Source: Myxococcales bacterium UBA5297
Lineage (GTDB): Bacteria; Myxococcota; Myxococcia; Myxococcales; UBA5297
Direction of reading: 5' to 3'
DNA: 12,589 nucleotides
Assembly (NCBI GenBank): GCA_002408385.1
Contig: DHSB01000058.1
Span: forward strand, 1-12,589
Position numbers and translations under genes: made by a program. Position 1 is the first letter of the stretch. Each line of letters begins with the position of its first letter. Shown piece after piece: positions 1 through 7,116 of this stretch. The notes beneath the pieces are model-generated. The model saw nothing but the letters and a program-made list of their open reading frames with translations. It did no database searches and was not told where the DNA came from.

Positions 1-246
1 GCGGTCGTGATCTCCAAGGCGGCCCAGGAGTTCATCAAGGAGGGCGAGAGGAGGGGCGTGAGGAAGGGCCGGAAGGAGGCCACGCTCGGCACCGAGGCGA
101 AGATCCTGCTGCTGCAGTTGTCACAGAAGTTCGGCCCCGTGCCCGAGGGCGTCGAGAAGCGGGTGCGAGTCGCCGCCCTCGGTCAGCTCGAGACCTGGCT
201 CGATCGGTTCGTCGAGGCGAAGACCATGGAGGACGTCTTTTCGTGA
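1..246 (+). CDS. C-terminal end of a DUF4351 / Rpn-type nuclease-like protein (5' end outside window)
   Basis: The frame is open from base 1 and stops at 246, so only about the last 81 residues are visible. They show a charged Lys/Arg/Glu/Gly-rich linker, then a compact tail with the pattern LLLQLSQKFGPVPEG, KRVR, LGQLETWLDRF and a terminal MEDVF. This matches my knowledge of the DUF4351 domain found at the C-terminus of Rpn/PD-(D/E)XK-type proteins (recombination-promoting nuclease/transposase-like). The nuclease core would lie upstream and cannot be seen, so activity is unknown. GTG at 7 is a possible internal start but has no convincing ribosome binding site. A second copy of this tail lies 437 bp downstream. 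Family call is good; function is open. Confidence 0.7.
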   Translation, partial: AVVISKAAQEFIKEGERRGVRKGRKEATLGTEAKILLLQLSQKFGPVPEGVEKRVRVAALGQLETWLDRFVEAKTMEDVFS

Positions 247-310
247 GCGCTTGTACGGAGCGCCGGTCTTCGTGCTGGCCACTGCGTATTGCACCGGTGG
301 CTCGGCGGCC
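1..310 (+). repeat. Direct repeat, copy 1 (DUF4351 tail plus downstream flank)
   Basis: Bases 1-310 align without gaps to 438-747. I count about 31 mismatches by eye, so roughly 90% identity. The match runs about 64 bp past the stop codon and ends abruptly after the shared CTCGGCGGCC. The 5' limit is not visible because the window starts inside the repeat. Confidence 0.9.
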
Positions 311-422
311 TTCTCCAGGCAGGCAGCGACGCAATCGAGGGGGGAGCCTTGCGGCAACGGGCTCGTTCAACAGGTGGGTGCCGGTGTCGCGCAGGGACTT
401 GCCGAGAGCCTTGCGCGTGGTG

Positions 423-683
423 ATGCCGGAGGAGGAGGCGGGCGTGATCTCCAAGGCGGCGCAGGAGTTCATCAAGGAGGGCGTGAGGAGGGGCCGGAAG
501 GCGGTCTGGAAGGAGACCACGCTCGGCACCGAGGCGAAGATCCTGCTGCTGCTGTTGTCGCAGAAGTTCGGCTCTGTGCCCGAGCGCATCGAGAAGCGGG
601 TGCGAAGCGCCTCCCTCGGTCAGCTCGAGGCCTGGCTCGATCGGTTCGTCGAGGCAAGGACAATGGAGGACGTCTTTTCATGA
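423..683 (+). pseudogene. 5'-truncated second copy of the DUF4351 C-terminal tail
   Basis: From ATG 423 the frame encodes 86 residues; from residue 8 (GVISKAAQEF) it is colinear with the preceding gene's tail, ending in the same EDVFS. The frame stays open back to GTG 243, but residues before about 423 look like noncoding translation and that start sits inside the copy-1 3' flank, so I do not extend it. No nuclease core precedes the tail, so this is best read as a duplicated gene fragment. The tail is intact, with substitutions such as QLSQ to LLSQ and VRVAAL to VRSASL. It could still be expressed as a small protein, but nothing here demonstrates that. Confidence 0.65.
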
Positions 684-747
684 GCGCTCGTGCGGAGTGC
701 CGGTCTTCGCACTGGCCACTGCGTGTTGCACCGGTGGCTCGGCGGCC
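438..747 (+). repeat. Direct repeat, copy 2
   Basis: Second copy of the 310-bp unit, offset by 437 bp from copy 1. The 127 bp between the copies (311-437) is not part of the visible repeat. Homology stops after 747, where copy 1 continues TTCTCC and copy 2 continues CGCCCG. Confidence 0.9.
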
Positions 748-843
748 CGCCCGATCGGCTTATTCATTGCTGAGGTAGGCTCCTTCCCGCCGCGCGGCTG
801 GCTCGTCGACTCCTTTCGCGCGCCTGCTCGACGCCGGGAATGA

Positions 844-871
844 TTGCGGCTTCTTCCGATTTCATGATAAC
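844..871 (+). promoter_or_regulatory. Possible sigma-70-like promoter for nagZ
   Basis: TTGCGG at 844-849 and GATAAC at 866-871 are separated by 16 bp, inside a locally AT-richer patch of a GC-rich region. A start a few bases past 871 would give a leader of about 45 nt before the nagZ ATG. Consensus similarity only. Confidence 0.3.
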
Positions 872-923
872 CGCCGCTGCGCCTCGACCGGCTCCGCGGT
901 CCGACCCGCGATAGAGGAACACG

Positions 924-2036
924 ATGGACCTGCACCGCGCTGCCGCATCCCTGGTCTGTATTGGCTTTGAAGGCCTCGCCGCTCCGGAGCCCGCGCTCGA
1001 TCTCGTCGGCCAGGGCGTGAGCGGGGCGATTCTCTTTCGCCGCAACATCGCCGAACCCGAGCAGGTGGCCGGGCTCTGCGCCTCGCTGAAGCGAGCGGCT
1101 GGCCGGCGTTTCCTGCTCTCGGTCGATCAGGAGGGTGGCCGGGTCGCCCGGCTTCGCGACGCGCCGTTCACCGCCGTCCCCACGATGCGGGAGATCGGCG
1201 AGCGCGGCGACGAGGCGCTCGCACGCGACGTCGGCCGGCTGCTCGGACGCGAGGTGCGCGCGGCGGGCTTCGACATGGACTTCGCGCCCGTGCTCGACGT
1301 CGATACCAACCCCGCCAATCCGGTCATCGGCGATCGCTCGCTGTCGGGCGATCCCCTCGAGGTCGCGAGGCTCGGCCCCGCCCTGGGCGAGGGCCTCGAA
1401 TCGGTCGGCGTGGCCTCGTGCGGCAAGCACTTTCCCGGCCACGGCGATACGAGCCAGGACAGCCACCTGACGCTGCCGCGGCTGCTCCACGAGAGGTCGA
1501 GACTGCGGGAGATCGAGCTCGTCCCGTTCGCCGCCTGGGCCCGGGCGGGGCTCGCGGCGGTGATGACCGCCCACGTCGTGTTCGAGGCGGTCGAGCCCGG
1601 CCTGCCGGCCACCTTCTCCGAGCGCGTGCAGACGGGCTTGCTTCGAGGCGAGCTGGGCTTCCGGGGCGTCAGTGTCTCCGACGACCTCGAGATGCGGGCG
1701 ATAGCCGACAACTACGCGATGGAAGAGGCCGCGGTCCGCTCGGTGCTCGCGGGGGTCGACTTGCTGCTCGTCTGCCACCGCGCCGACAGGCAGCAGGCGT
1801 GCATCGACGGCATCGCCCGCGAGGCCGAACGCTCGGCGGCGTTCCGCGAGCGCGTCCTCGCTTCGTCGCGCCGAGTCGAGCGGCTCCTCGCGCGTTTCGC
1901 CGCCCCGGCCCGCGCCCCCAAGGAGAGCCTCGCCGCGCTCGCGACCGAAGAGCACCGCGCGCTCGCGAGGCGGGTCGCCTGCGCGGGCAAGCTCGTCGCC
2001 CTTCGCGATCCGACCGAGCCCCAGCGCCAGGGCTAA
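924..2036 (+). CDS. nagZ: Beta-N-acetylhexosaminidase NagZ (glycoside hydrolase family 3)
   Basis: NagZ removes N-acetylglucosamine from GlcNAc-anhydroMurNAc muropeptides in the cytoplasm during peptidoglycan recycling. The 370-residue protein has SVDQEGGRV at 66-74, the family signature KHFPGHGDTSQDSH at 168-181 and VSDDLEM at 251-257. By family knowledge the Asp-His acid/base pair corresponds to D179/H181 and the nucleophile to the first Asp of SDDL (D253). The substrate-loop pattern PVIGDRS is present at 133-139. No signal peptide is visible, as expected for the cytoplasmic single-domain form. ATG 924 follows AGAGGAA with good spacing. After the GH3 core there is an Arg/Ala-rich helical tail. 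No recycling partner gene is adjacent. Confidence 0.93.
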   Translation: MDLHRAAASLVCIGFEGLAAPEPALDLVGQGVSGAILFRRNIAEPEQVAGLCASLKRAAGRRFLLSVDQEGGRVARLRDAPFTAVPTMREIGERGDEALARDVGRLLGREVRAAGFDMDFAPVLDVDTNPANPVIGDRSLSGDPLEVARLGPALGEGLESVGVASCGKHFPGHGDTSQDSHLTLPRLLHERSRLREIELVPFAAWARAGLAAVMTAHVVFEAVEPGLPATFSERVQTGLLRGELGFRGVSVSDDLEMRAIADNYAMEEAAVRSVLAGVDLLLVCHRADRQQACIDGIAREAERSAAFRERVLASSRRVERLLARFAAPARAPKESLAALATEEHRALARRVACAGKLVALRDPTEPQRQG

Positions 2037-2136
2037 AGCTGCCGGCTCGGCGTGCCCGCGAGTCTGTCGCTACCTTCCTCTCGTCGGTGCCCTCGCTCGA
2101 TCCGGGGGCCTGCGGAAGAGAGGAAGGGGGCGCGGC

Positions 2137-2682
2137 GTGCGAGTGGTCTTCATCAGCCTGGCAGCAGTACTGGCGTGCGGCTGTGGCAGGGGCGGCGAGG
2201 TCGAGGAGAAGCCCGATTCGCTGGCGCTCCAGGCCCAGGACGCCTTGTTCGGCGAGGTCCCCGAGAGCGACGCGGTGGTCGTCTCCATCATCGACAAGGC
2301 CGGCGCCTGCGAGGCGGTCCAGGCGAGGGCAATGCTCAAGGATGCCACCTCGCTCACGCTGGTCTTCTCCAAGCCGCCGGGCGGCGAGCTTCAGCCGGGC
2401 AGCTATGAGGTCTGGCAGCCGATGACGGGGCTGCCGACGTCCGATCTCGTCGTCGCCGATCTCACGCGGACCGACGACGCCTGCGCCAACACGCTGACTG
2501 CGCTCGAGCGGGTGCCCGTCCAGGGCTCGGTGACGCTCGAGACGATCCGGTTGGAAGACGACGGGCAGGTGACCGGGAGCTACGACATCCTGTTCGGCGG
2601 CGGGAGGCTGACCGGGTCGTTCGTCGCCTCGAAATGCGGCATCCCGGAGCTCATCGAGCAGACGGACGCCGGCTGCCGCTAG
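2137..2682 (+). CDS. Small predicted lipoprotein, function unknown
   Basis: A GTG start at 2137 follows the purine-rich AGGAAGGGGG (2121-2130). The N-terminus is a short lipoprotein signal: MRVV, a hydrophobic stretch, then LACGC around residues 12-16, so lipidation at C14 or C16 is likely. The 181-residue protein is acidic and rich in short beta-strand-like segments, with further Cys at about 58, 112, 167 and 180 that could form disulphides in the envelope. The C-terminal pattern, GSYDILFGGGRLTGSF followed by Cys, resembles uncharacterised lipoproteins common in myxobacteria; I cannot name the family. The stop lies 9 bp before the CheR-type gene, so the two are probably co-transcribed. Confidence 0.75.
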   Translation: MRVVFISLAAVLACGCGRGGEVEEKPDSLALQAQDALFGEVPESDAVVVSIIDKAGACEAVQARAMLKDATSLTLVFSKPPGGELQPGSYEVWQPMTGLPTSDLVVADLTRTDDACANTLTALERVPVQGSVTLETIRLEDDGQVTGSYDILFGGGRLTGSFVASKCGIPELIEQTDAGCR

Positions 2683-2691
2683 CGCCAGCGG

Positions 2692-3483
2692 ATGAACGAC
2701 GCAGACTGCGTGGCCCTCCTGCAGTGGGCGCTGCCGCGGCTGCACCTGCGGTGGGAGGGCTTTCGCCGGGTCCGCGGCCAGGTCTGCAAGCGAATCGCGC
2801 GGCGCATGAGCGAGCTCGGCTCGGCCGAGGTCGGCGAGTACCGCCAGCGCCTTGAGCTCGATCCGCAGGAGTGGCGCCACTTCGACTCGCTGTGCCGGGT
2901 GACCATCTCCCGCTTCCATCGCGACCGGCTGGTGTTCGAGCGGCTCGGCGAGCTGCTCGCGCGGCGCATGTCGACAGGTGAGGGGAAGGTCCTGCGCGTC
3001 TGGAGCGCCGGCTGCGCATCCGGCGAAGAGCCCTACACCGTGGCGATACTGTTCCGGCGCCGGCTGCTCCCGGTCGCACCAGGCAGTCGGCTCGCGGTGG
3101 TGGCCACCGATGTCGACGCGCAGCTTCTCGAGCGGGCGCGCATCGGTTGCTATGCAAGAGGCAGCCTGCGCGAGCTGCCCGAGGAGTGGCGCGAGGAGTC
3201 CTTCGAGCGCGTCGACGGCGAGTGGTGCATCAAGGCCCGCTTTCGCGAGGGCATCGAGTGGCGGTGCGAGGACCTTCGCGAGCGGATGCCCGACGGGCCG
3301 TTTGCGGTCATCCTTTGCCGCAACCTCGTCTTCACCTACTTCGACGACTTGCTGCAGCGAAGACTGCTCGGGCAGCTTCTGAGCCGGCTCGGGGAGGGCG
3401 GCCTTCTCGTCCTCGGCTCGCACGAGACTCTCCCGGGTGATCGCCTCCGACGGCTGGAACCCGGTGTGCCCATCTACGGTTGA
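2692..3483 (+). CDS. CheR-type SAM-dependent protein-glutamate methyltransferase
   Basis: CheR enzymes methylate glutamates of chemoreceptors using S-adenosylmethionine. The 263-residue product has an N-terminal helical domain (about 1-75) with VTISRFHRD at 70-78 in place of the usual Thr-x-FFR motif. The SAM-binding motif VWSAGCASGEEPYT spans 103-116, an acidic strand end VVATDVDAQLLERAR 136-150, and ICRNLVFTYF-like motif ILCRNLVFTYF 207-217; the C-terminal strand is LLVLGSHETLP (238-248). Length is close to E. coli CheR. No chemoreceptor, CheB or CheA lies nearby, so this is an orphan whose target may not be a classical chemoreceptor. It starts 9 bp after the lipoprotein stop, with only a weak ribosome binding site, suggesting translational dependence on the upstream gene. 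Confidence 0.88.
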   Translation: MNDADCVALLQWALPRLHLRWEGFRRVRGQVCKRIARRMSELGSAEVGEYRQRLELDPQEWRHFDSLCRVTISRFHRDRLVFERLGELLARRMSTGEGKVLRVWSAGCASGEEPYTVAILFRRRLLPVAPGSRLAVVATDVDAQLLERARIGCYARGSLRELPEEWREESFERVDGEWCIKARFREGIEWRCEDLRERMPDGPFAVILCRNLVFTYFDDLLQRRLLGQLLSRLGEGGLLVLGSHETLPGDRLRRLEPGVPIYG

Positions 3484-3601
3484 GCGAGCGCGAGGCGAGC
3501 ATCCGTTGGCAGAGGCAAACCGCTTTGCCGGTTGCTCGGAGCGTGGCTCGTGCCGCCGGCGCGAAGCAGAATGCCGGCAGTCTTTGGCGCAGGAGGCAAG
3601 A

Positions 3602-4072
3602 ATGCTCGCGGTCGATATCCCTGGTTTTGGCGGACTGAGCCTCGAGCACCTCGTGCTCGACTACAACGGCACCCTCGCCGTCGACGGCGCTCTCATCGCG
3701 GGAGTCCCCGAGCGGCTGCGACGACTCTCGGCGAACATGCAGGTCCACGTGATCACCGCCGACACGCGGGGCATGGCACGGGCGGCGCTCACCGGCTTGC
3801 CGCTCAAGCTCGACATCCTCGCCAAAGGTGCAGAGGCCGAGGGGAAGCTCGACTTCGTCCGTCAGCTCGGGGCCCATCGGGTCGCGGCGCTTGGCAACGG
3901 CCGAAACGACGCGCTGATGCTGGGCGAGGTGGCGCTGGGCATCGCCGTGCTCGAGAAAGAGGGGCTCGCCGTCGACGCGCTGACCAGCGCCGCGGCCGTC
4001 GCCCCCGGCATCGAGGCTGCGCTCGACATGTTGCTGGATCCGCTTCGGTTGACGGCCACGCTGCGGCGGTGA
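3602..4072 (+). CDS. Soluble HAD-family phosphatase resembling the P-type ATPase catalytic domain (COG4087 type)
   Basis: The ATG at 3602 is preceded by a perfect AGGAGG (3591-3596), which decides the start although the frame is open further upstream. The 156-residue product has HAD motif I as DYNGTLA (20-26), with Asp20 the expected nucleophile and Asn22 where many HAD phosphatases have the second Asp. Motif II is ITADT (51-55), Lys82 is a candidate motif III lysine, and motif IV is GNGRND (98-103). DIPGFG near the N-terminus and the short, cap-less architecture fit the 'soluble P-type ATPase' group. No membrane segments are present, so it is not an ion pump itself. The physiological substrate of this group is unknown to me. 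It stands alone, convergent with the aldo/keto reductase. Confidence 0.85.
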   Translation: MLAVDIPGFGGLSLEHLVLDYNGTLAVDGALIAGVPERLRRLSANMQVHVITADTRGMARAALTGLPLKLDILAKGAEAEGKLDFVRQLGAHRVAALGNGRNDALMLGEVALGIAVLEKEGLAVDALTSAAAVAPGIEAALDMLLDPLRLTATLRR

Positions 4073-4269
4073 AACGCCGGAAGACAGCTCGTGGTTCTTC
4101 CGCACCGCGCTCGGGTTCGAGGGAGCGGTCCAGACGACCGGAGAAACGCTGACTTGCGGAGGGACAAGGGGTTGCGGCTTCACCGCCGCGCAGCGTCGCG
4201 CGGGCGCGCCCCGTTCCCTCGGCGGCGCTCGGATGGCTGATTTCATCGGGAAGCCTGGGGTCCGCCAGG

Positions 4270-5187
4270 TCAGGGTTGGGGATCCCACCAGACCGGTCCC
4301 TTGCCCTCGACGGCTTCAGTTGCGAGAAGGCGGATCTGGTCCATCTCGTAGTCGGTATAGGGCAGGAAGTCGGCGGCGCCTGCGAACGCGGCGTCCTGCT
4401 CGACCGCGGTGCTCAGGCCCAGCAGCGTCACGTCCGGATCGCAGGTGAGCGTGAAGCGCAGACACTCCTCGACGCTCAGGTGGGCCATCGTCTTGCCGAA
4501 CGGATCGCCCGGTGCCGGGGAGGGGAGGGGGCGCCCGTAGCCCTGCGTGTCGGAGACGAGCTTGCCCGCGCCGAATGCCTTGAAGCAGATGGTGCCCACG
4601 CCGGCGGCGCGCGCCAGAGGCAGGCACTCGCGGATGTAGCGGGTGTCGCAGTACGGGCCGACGGGGAACATCACTACGTCGCAGAGCCCGGAGGCGATGG
4701 CCGCCATCACTACCGCCGGATGATGTGCTGAGATGCCGCGAAAGCGCGTCTTGCCCTGCTTGACGCACTCGGCGAGCTCGTCCAAAGGTCCACCCGGTTT
4801 CGCGAGCGCTTGCCAATCGTCCATGGTCGCGACGGCGTGGAACGCGAACAGGTCGACCTGTCCGTGTCCGAGACGTCTGAGGCTCTCGTCGACCTGCGGG
4901 GTTACCGGTTGGTCGAGGTAGTCGATCTTGTCGATGAGGAATGTGTCCGCGCGCCGTCCCTGTAGCGCCCGGCCGACGACCTCCTCTCCGAACCCGTCCT
5001 CGTAGCTCGGCGCGGTGTCGATGACGTTGAGCCCGGCGAGCATCGCCCGATGCAGGATTGCGACGAGCTCGTCTGCCGGCGTAGAGCGATCGGCCAGGTC
5101 GCCGATACCGAGAATCGATGCGACGAAGCCGGTCTTGCCGATGCTGCGACGCGGCAGAAAACGCCAGGTGGGAATCGCCTCGATCAT
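4270..5187 (-). CDS. Aldo/keto reductase family oxidoreductase
   Basis: A 305-residue single-domain TIM-barrel enzyme, expected to reduce carbonyls with NAD(P)H in the cytoplasm. The catalytic tetrad is readable: Asp57 and Tyr62 in VIDTAPSYEDG, Lys87 in LIDKIDY and His117 in FAFHAV. The N-terminal RSIGKTG is the usual first-strand motif, and RFRGISAH (148-155) lies in the barrel core. Later segments GTICFKAFGAGK (198-209) and a Cys-containing RFTLTCDPDVTLLGLST match the COG0667/COG1453-like aldo/keto reductases; I see no C-terminal ferredoxin-like Cys cluster. ATG 5187 follows GGAGGG on the minus strand. The Cys-rich lipoprotein gene lies upstream on the same strand 96 bp away, with no functional link evident. 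Substrate unknown. Confidence 0.9.
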   Translation of the reverse strand: MIEAIPTWRFLPRRSIGKTGFVASILGIGDLADRSTPADELVAILHRAMLAGLNVIDTAPSYEDGFGEEVVGRALQGRRADTFLIDKIDYLDQPVTPQVDESLRRLGHGQVDLFAFHAVATMDDWQALAKPGGPLDELAECVKQGKTRFRGISAHHPAVVMAAIASGLCDVVMFPVGPYCDTRYIRECLPLARAAGVGTICFKAFGAGKLVSDTQGYGRPLPSPAPGDPFGKTMAHLSVEECLRFTLTCDPDVTLLGLSTAVEQDAAFAGAADFLPYTDYEMDQIRLLATEAVEGKGPVWWDPQP

Positions 5188-5283
5188 GGAAGCCCTCCGT
5201 TCCCGTGAAAGGTGGCGATTCGAGCCCAGGCCATGGCCGGCTGCCAGCGTTTTCCCGAGCCTGTCGAGCGGGTTGTTCGCAGG

Positions 5284-6301
5284 CTACCTCTCGCAGATCG
5301 ACCGTTCCGAACAACGGGGAGCCTGCTCCGGGCACTCGCTGTCGCGCGAGCAGAGAAGCTGGCAGGTCGGCGCGGCCTGTGCGAGCTCGGCACAGCGCCG
5401 ACCCGCGGGGCACTGGCGGTCGCATGAGCACGGTGCTCCGGTCTCGCCGGACGGAGGCCTGCAGGCGCCCTTGAAGCAGACCAGACCGTCGGGGCACTGC
5501 GAGTCCTCGAGGCATCGTGCGCCGCCGCTCGCGCAGGCATAGGCCGCGCCGTCCATGACCGCGGCCGGGCAGAGCTCACCCTCCATGCAATCGAGCGCGT
5601 CCGCACACGGGCGCAGGCAGCTCCAGGCAGGCCCTGCGAACCCGAGATAGCCAAGGCAAGAAAGGCCCTGCGCGCAGGAGCAATCGGTCGTGCAGGCGCT
5701 GCCGAGCGCTCCCGGGCCAAAAGGTGTCGAGGACCAGCACGAGCAGTCCGGGGCGTCCGCGCACGGTTCGCGCCTGTAGTGGAGGAGCGCCGCTCCCGGA
5801 GCGTTGGCGTCGTGGACGGCAACCTGGAAATTGCCGTGCGTGCGGCCGGCGACCATGACAACCGCTCGGTGGGAGCCACTTCGCGGCGTGCAGCCGCCGC
5901 TCGTCGTCCACACTCGAGCCTGCACGCTCACGAAATCGGTCGCATTGCCGGGCATCACCTCGAGGTCGCTCCTCCCCAACCTCTCGCATGCCGAGACGGC
6001 GGCAACTTCGACGATGAAGCGGTCGACCGCGCCGACACGCGTCAAGTCGGGGCTCCCGACGAGCGCGAGGCTCGACAGCGGGCGCGGCTCGAGGCGCCAC
6101 GAGCCGCGCTCGGCACAGCCGGCGCCTGGTCCCGCGTCCGGGACTTCGCCGCCGTCGCGCGAAGGTCCGGGGGCGCGCGGTTCCCCGGCGTCAAGGCTGG
6201 AGTCGCCCGCATCGCCGAGCAGGCGCGTAGCCCACGGCTCGCTTTCGCCCGCAGGCGAGCAGCCCGAAGACCAGCGTCATCGCGATTCGCAGCCTCGTCA
6301 C
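5284..6301 (-). CDS. Cys-rich secreted lipoprotein with an apparent one-base frameshift after the lipobox
   Basis: Read as one gene with a frame correction near 6248-6250, this is a lipoprotein of about 338 residues. GTG 6301 follows AGGAG by 7 nt and gives a typical signal peptide: MTRLRI, a hydrophobic core, and the lipobox LLAC with Cys17. One codon later that frame goes wrong and stops near 6191. The adjacent frame, open from 6276, continues a DAG-rich linker (LGDAGDSSLDAG, then VPDAGPGAGC), a beta-rich domain and about 150 residues with repeated Cys spacing such as CPDGLVC and CPAGRRC; 27 Cys fall between 6045 and 5284. Removing one G from GGG joins the frames. Without correction, the best start is a weak TTG at 6045 with no signal. 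Function unknown; surface binding or adhesion is a guess. Confidence 0.7.
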
Positions 6302-6308
6302 GCGCGCA

Positions 6309-6313
6309 CTCCT
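6309..6313 (-). promoter_or_regulatory. Ribosome binding site that fixes the Cys-rich lipoprotein start at GTG 6301
   Basis: On the minus strand AGGAG sits 7 nt before GTG 6301, which opens a textbook lipoprotein signal peptide. This supports a gene start in a frame different from that of the Cys-rich body. Confidence 0.6.
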
Positions 6314-6368
6314 GCGGCAGACAGCCCCTCGCTTGAGCGGTTGGGCCTCGTCGCGGCAAGATCCTGCC

Positions 6369-6992
6369 ATGAACGCGCTCGTGCTTCTGTTGGCAGTGTC
6401 CCTGGGCGCAGAGGCCGAGGCCCCCGCGATTCGGGTCAGTCCCGGAGCCCAGAAGGCTGTCCAGGTCCCTGGCCTCGAGCGGGTCGCCGTCGCCGACCCC
6501 GAAGTTGCAGACGTGACCCTCACCGGCGATCGGGAGCTGCTCGTCCTCGGCCGCAAGCCGGGCCAGACGAGCCTCACGCTCTGGGTCAAGGGGCGGCCGA
6601 CCACGCGCCTGGTCGTCGTCGACGACGGGCGCCTGGGCGCGCTCGCGGCGCTGATCAAGCAGAAGGTCAACCCGTCGCTGCGGTGCGAGGTCGTCGCCGA
6701 GAAGCTCGTGGTCGACGGCCTCCTCGACTCGGTCGAGGAGTACGGCCGCCTCAAGTCCATCGCCGCCGACAATCCCGAGGTAAAGCTGCTCGTGCGCCTC
6801 GACCCGCGGGTGCTGCCAGCGGTCGCGCAGGCAATTTCCGACGCGATGCACAAGCACGGCCTGAAGAACGCGCGCGCGGTGGTCTACGGGCAGCGCATCG
6901 TGCTCGAAGGGGCGGTCGCCGACGAGGAGGAGAAGCGGCGCGCGCAGTTCATCGCCGACTCACTGTACAAGGACCTGCTCTTCGTACCCTGA
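6369..6992 (+). CDS. Secreted pilus/secretin N-domain protein with BON-like repeats, no secretin domain
   Basis: The 207-residue product begins with a signal peptide (MNALVLLLAVSLGAEAEA). Next comes a domain matching the N-terminal region of CpaC/RcpA-type and related secretins: IRVSPGAQKAVQVPGLERVA, DPEVADVTLTG, LLVLGRKPGQTSLTLWVKG (about residues 21-85). Two BON-like segments follow: LRCEVVAEKLVVDGLLDS at about 105-122 and NARAVVYGQRIVLEGAVAD at about 168-186. The protein ends right after the second, so the outer-membrane pore-forming secretin domain of a full CpaC is absent. No pilus or secretion genes are adjacent. A periplasmic role such as scaffolding or peptidoglycan binding is inference. 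ATG 6369 has a weak ribosome binding site; the signal peptide decides the start. Confidence 0.75.
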   Translation: MNALVLLLAVSLGAEAEAPAIRVSPGAQKAVQVPGLERVAVADPEVADVTLTGDRELLVLGRKPGQTSLTLWVKGRPTTRLVVVDDGRLGALAALIKQKVNPSLRCEVVAEKLVVDGLLDSVEEYGRLKSIAADNPEVKLLVRLDPRVLPAVAQAISDAMHKHGLKNARAVVYGQRIVLEGAVADEEEKRRAQFIADSLYKDLLFVP

Positions 6993-7116
6993 CCCGCGAA
7001 GCCCCGGGGCACACCTGATGGATTCCTCGGGGGCAAGCCCGGCGGCGATTCGTCCAGGCTCTGGCAGAAGCTTGCCGGCTGGGCGACAGGGGCGAAGCGC
7101 GAGGCTTTGAGCGTTT

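Noticed and set aside
243..422. Upstream extension of the second DUF4351 fragment to GTG 243
   Set aside because: This stretch is the copy-1 3' flank plus unique DNA, has Arg/Ser/Pro-rich noncoding-like translation and no ribosome binding site.
3515..3535. Imperfect hairpin after the CheR stop (GCAAACCG / CGGTTGC)
   Set aside because: A bulged 7-bp stem with no T-run and an alternative overlapping fold; too weak to call a terminator.
6191..6301. Programmed ribosomal frameshifting in the Cys-rich lipoprotein
   Set aside because: No slippery heptamer or downstream stimulatory structure is evident at GGGCGAAAG; mutation or sequence error is simpler.
7032..7076. Inverted repeat GGCAAGC / GCTTGCC between convergent genes
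   Set aside because: Only 7 bp with a 31-nt loop; not convincing as a terminator.
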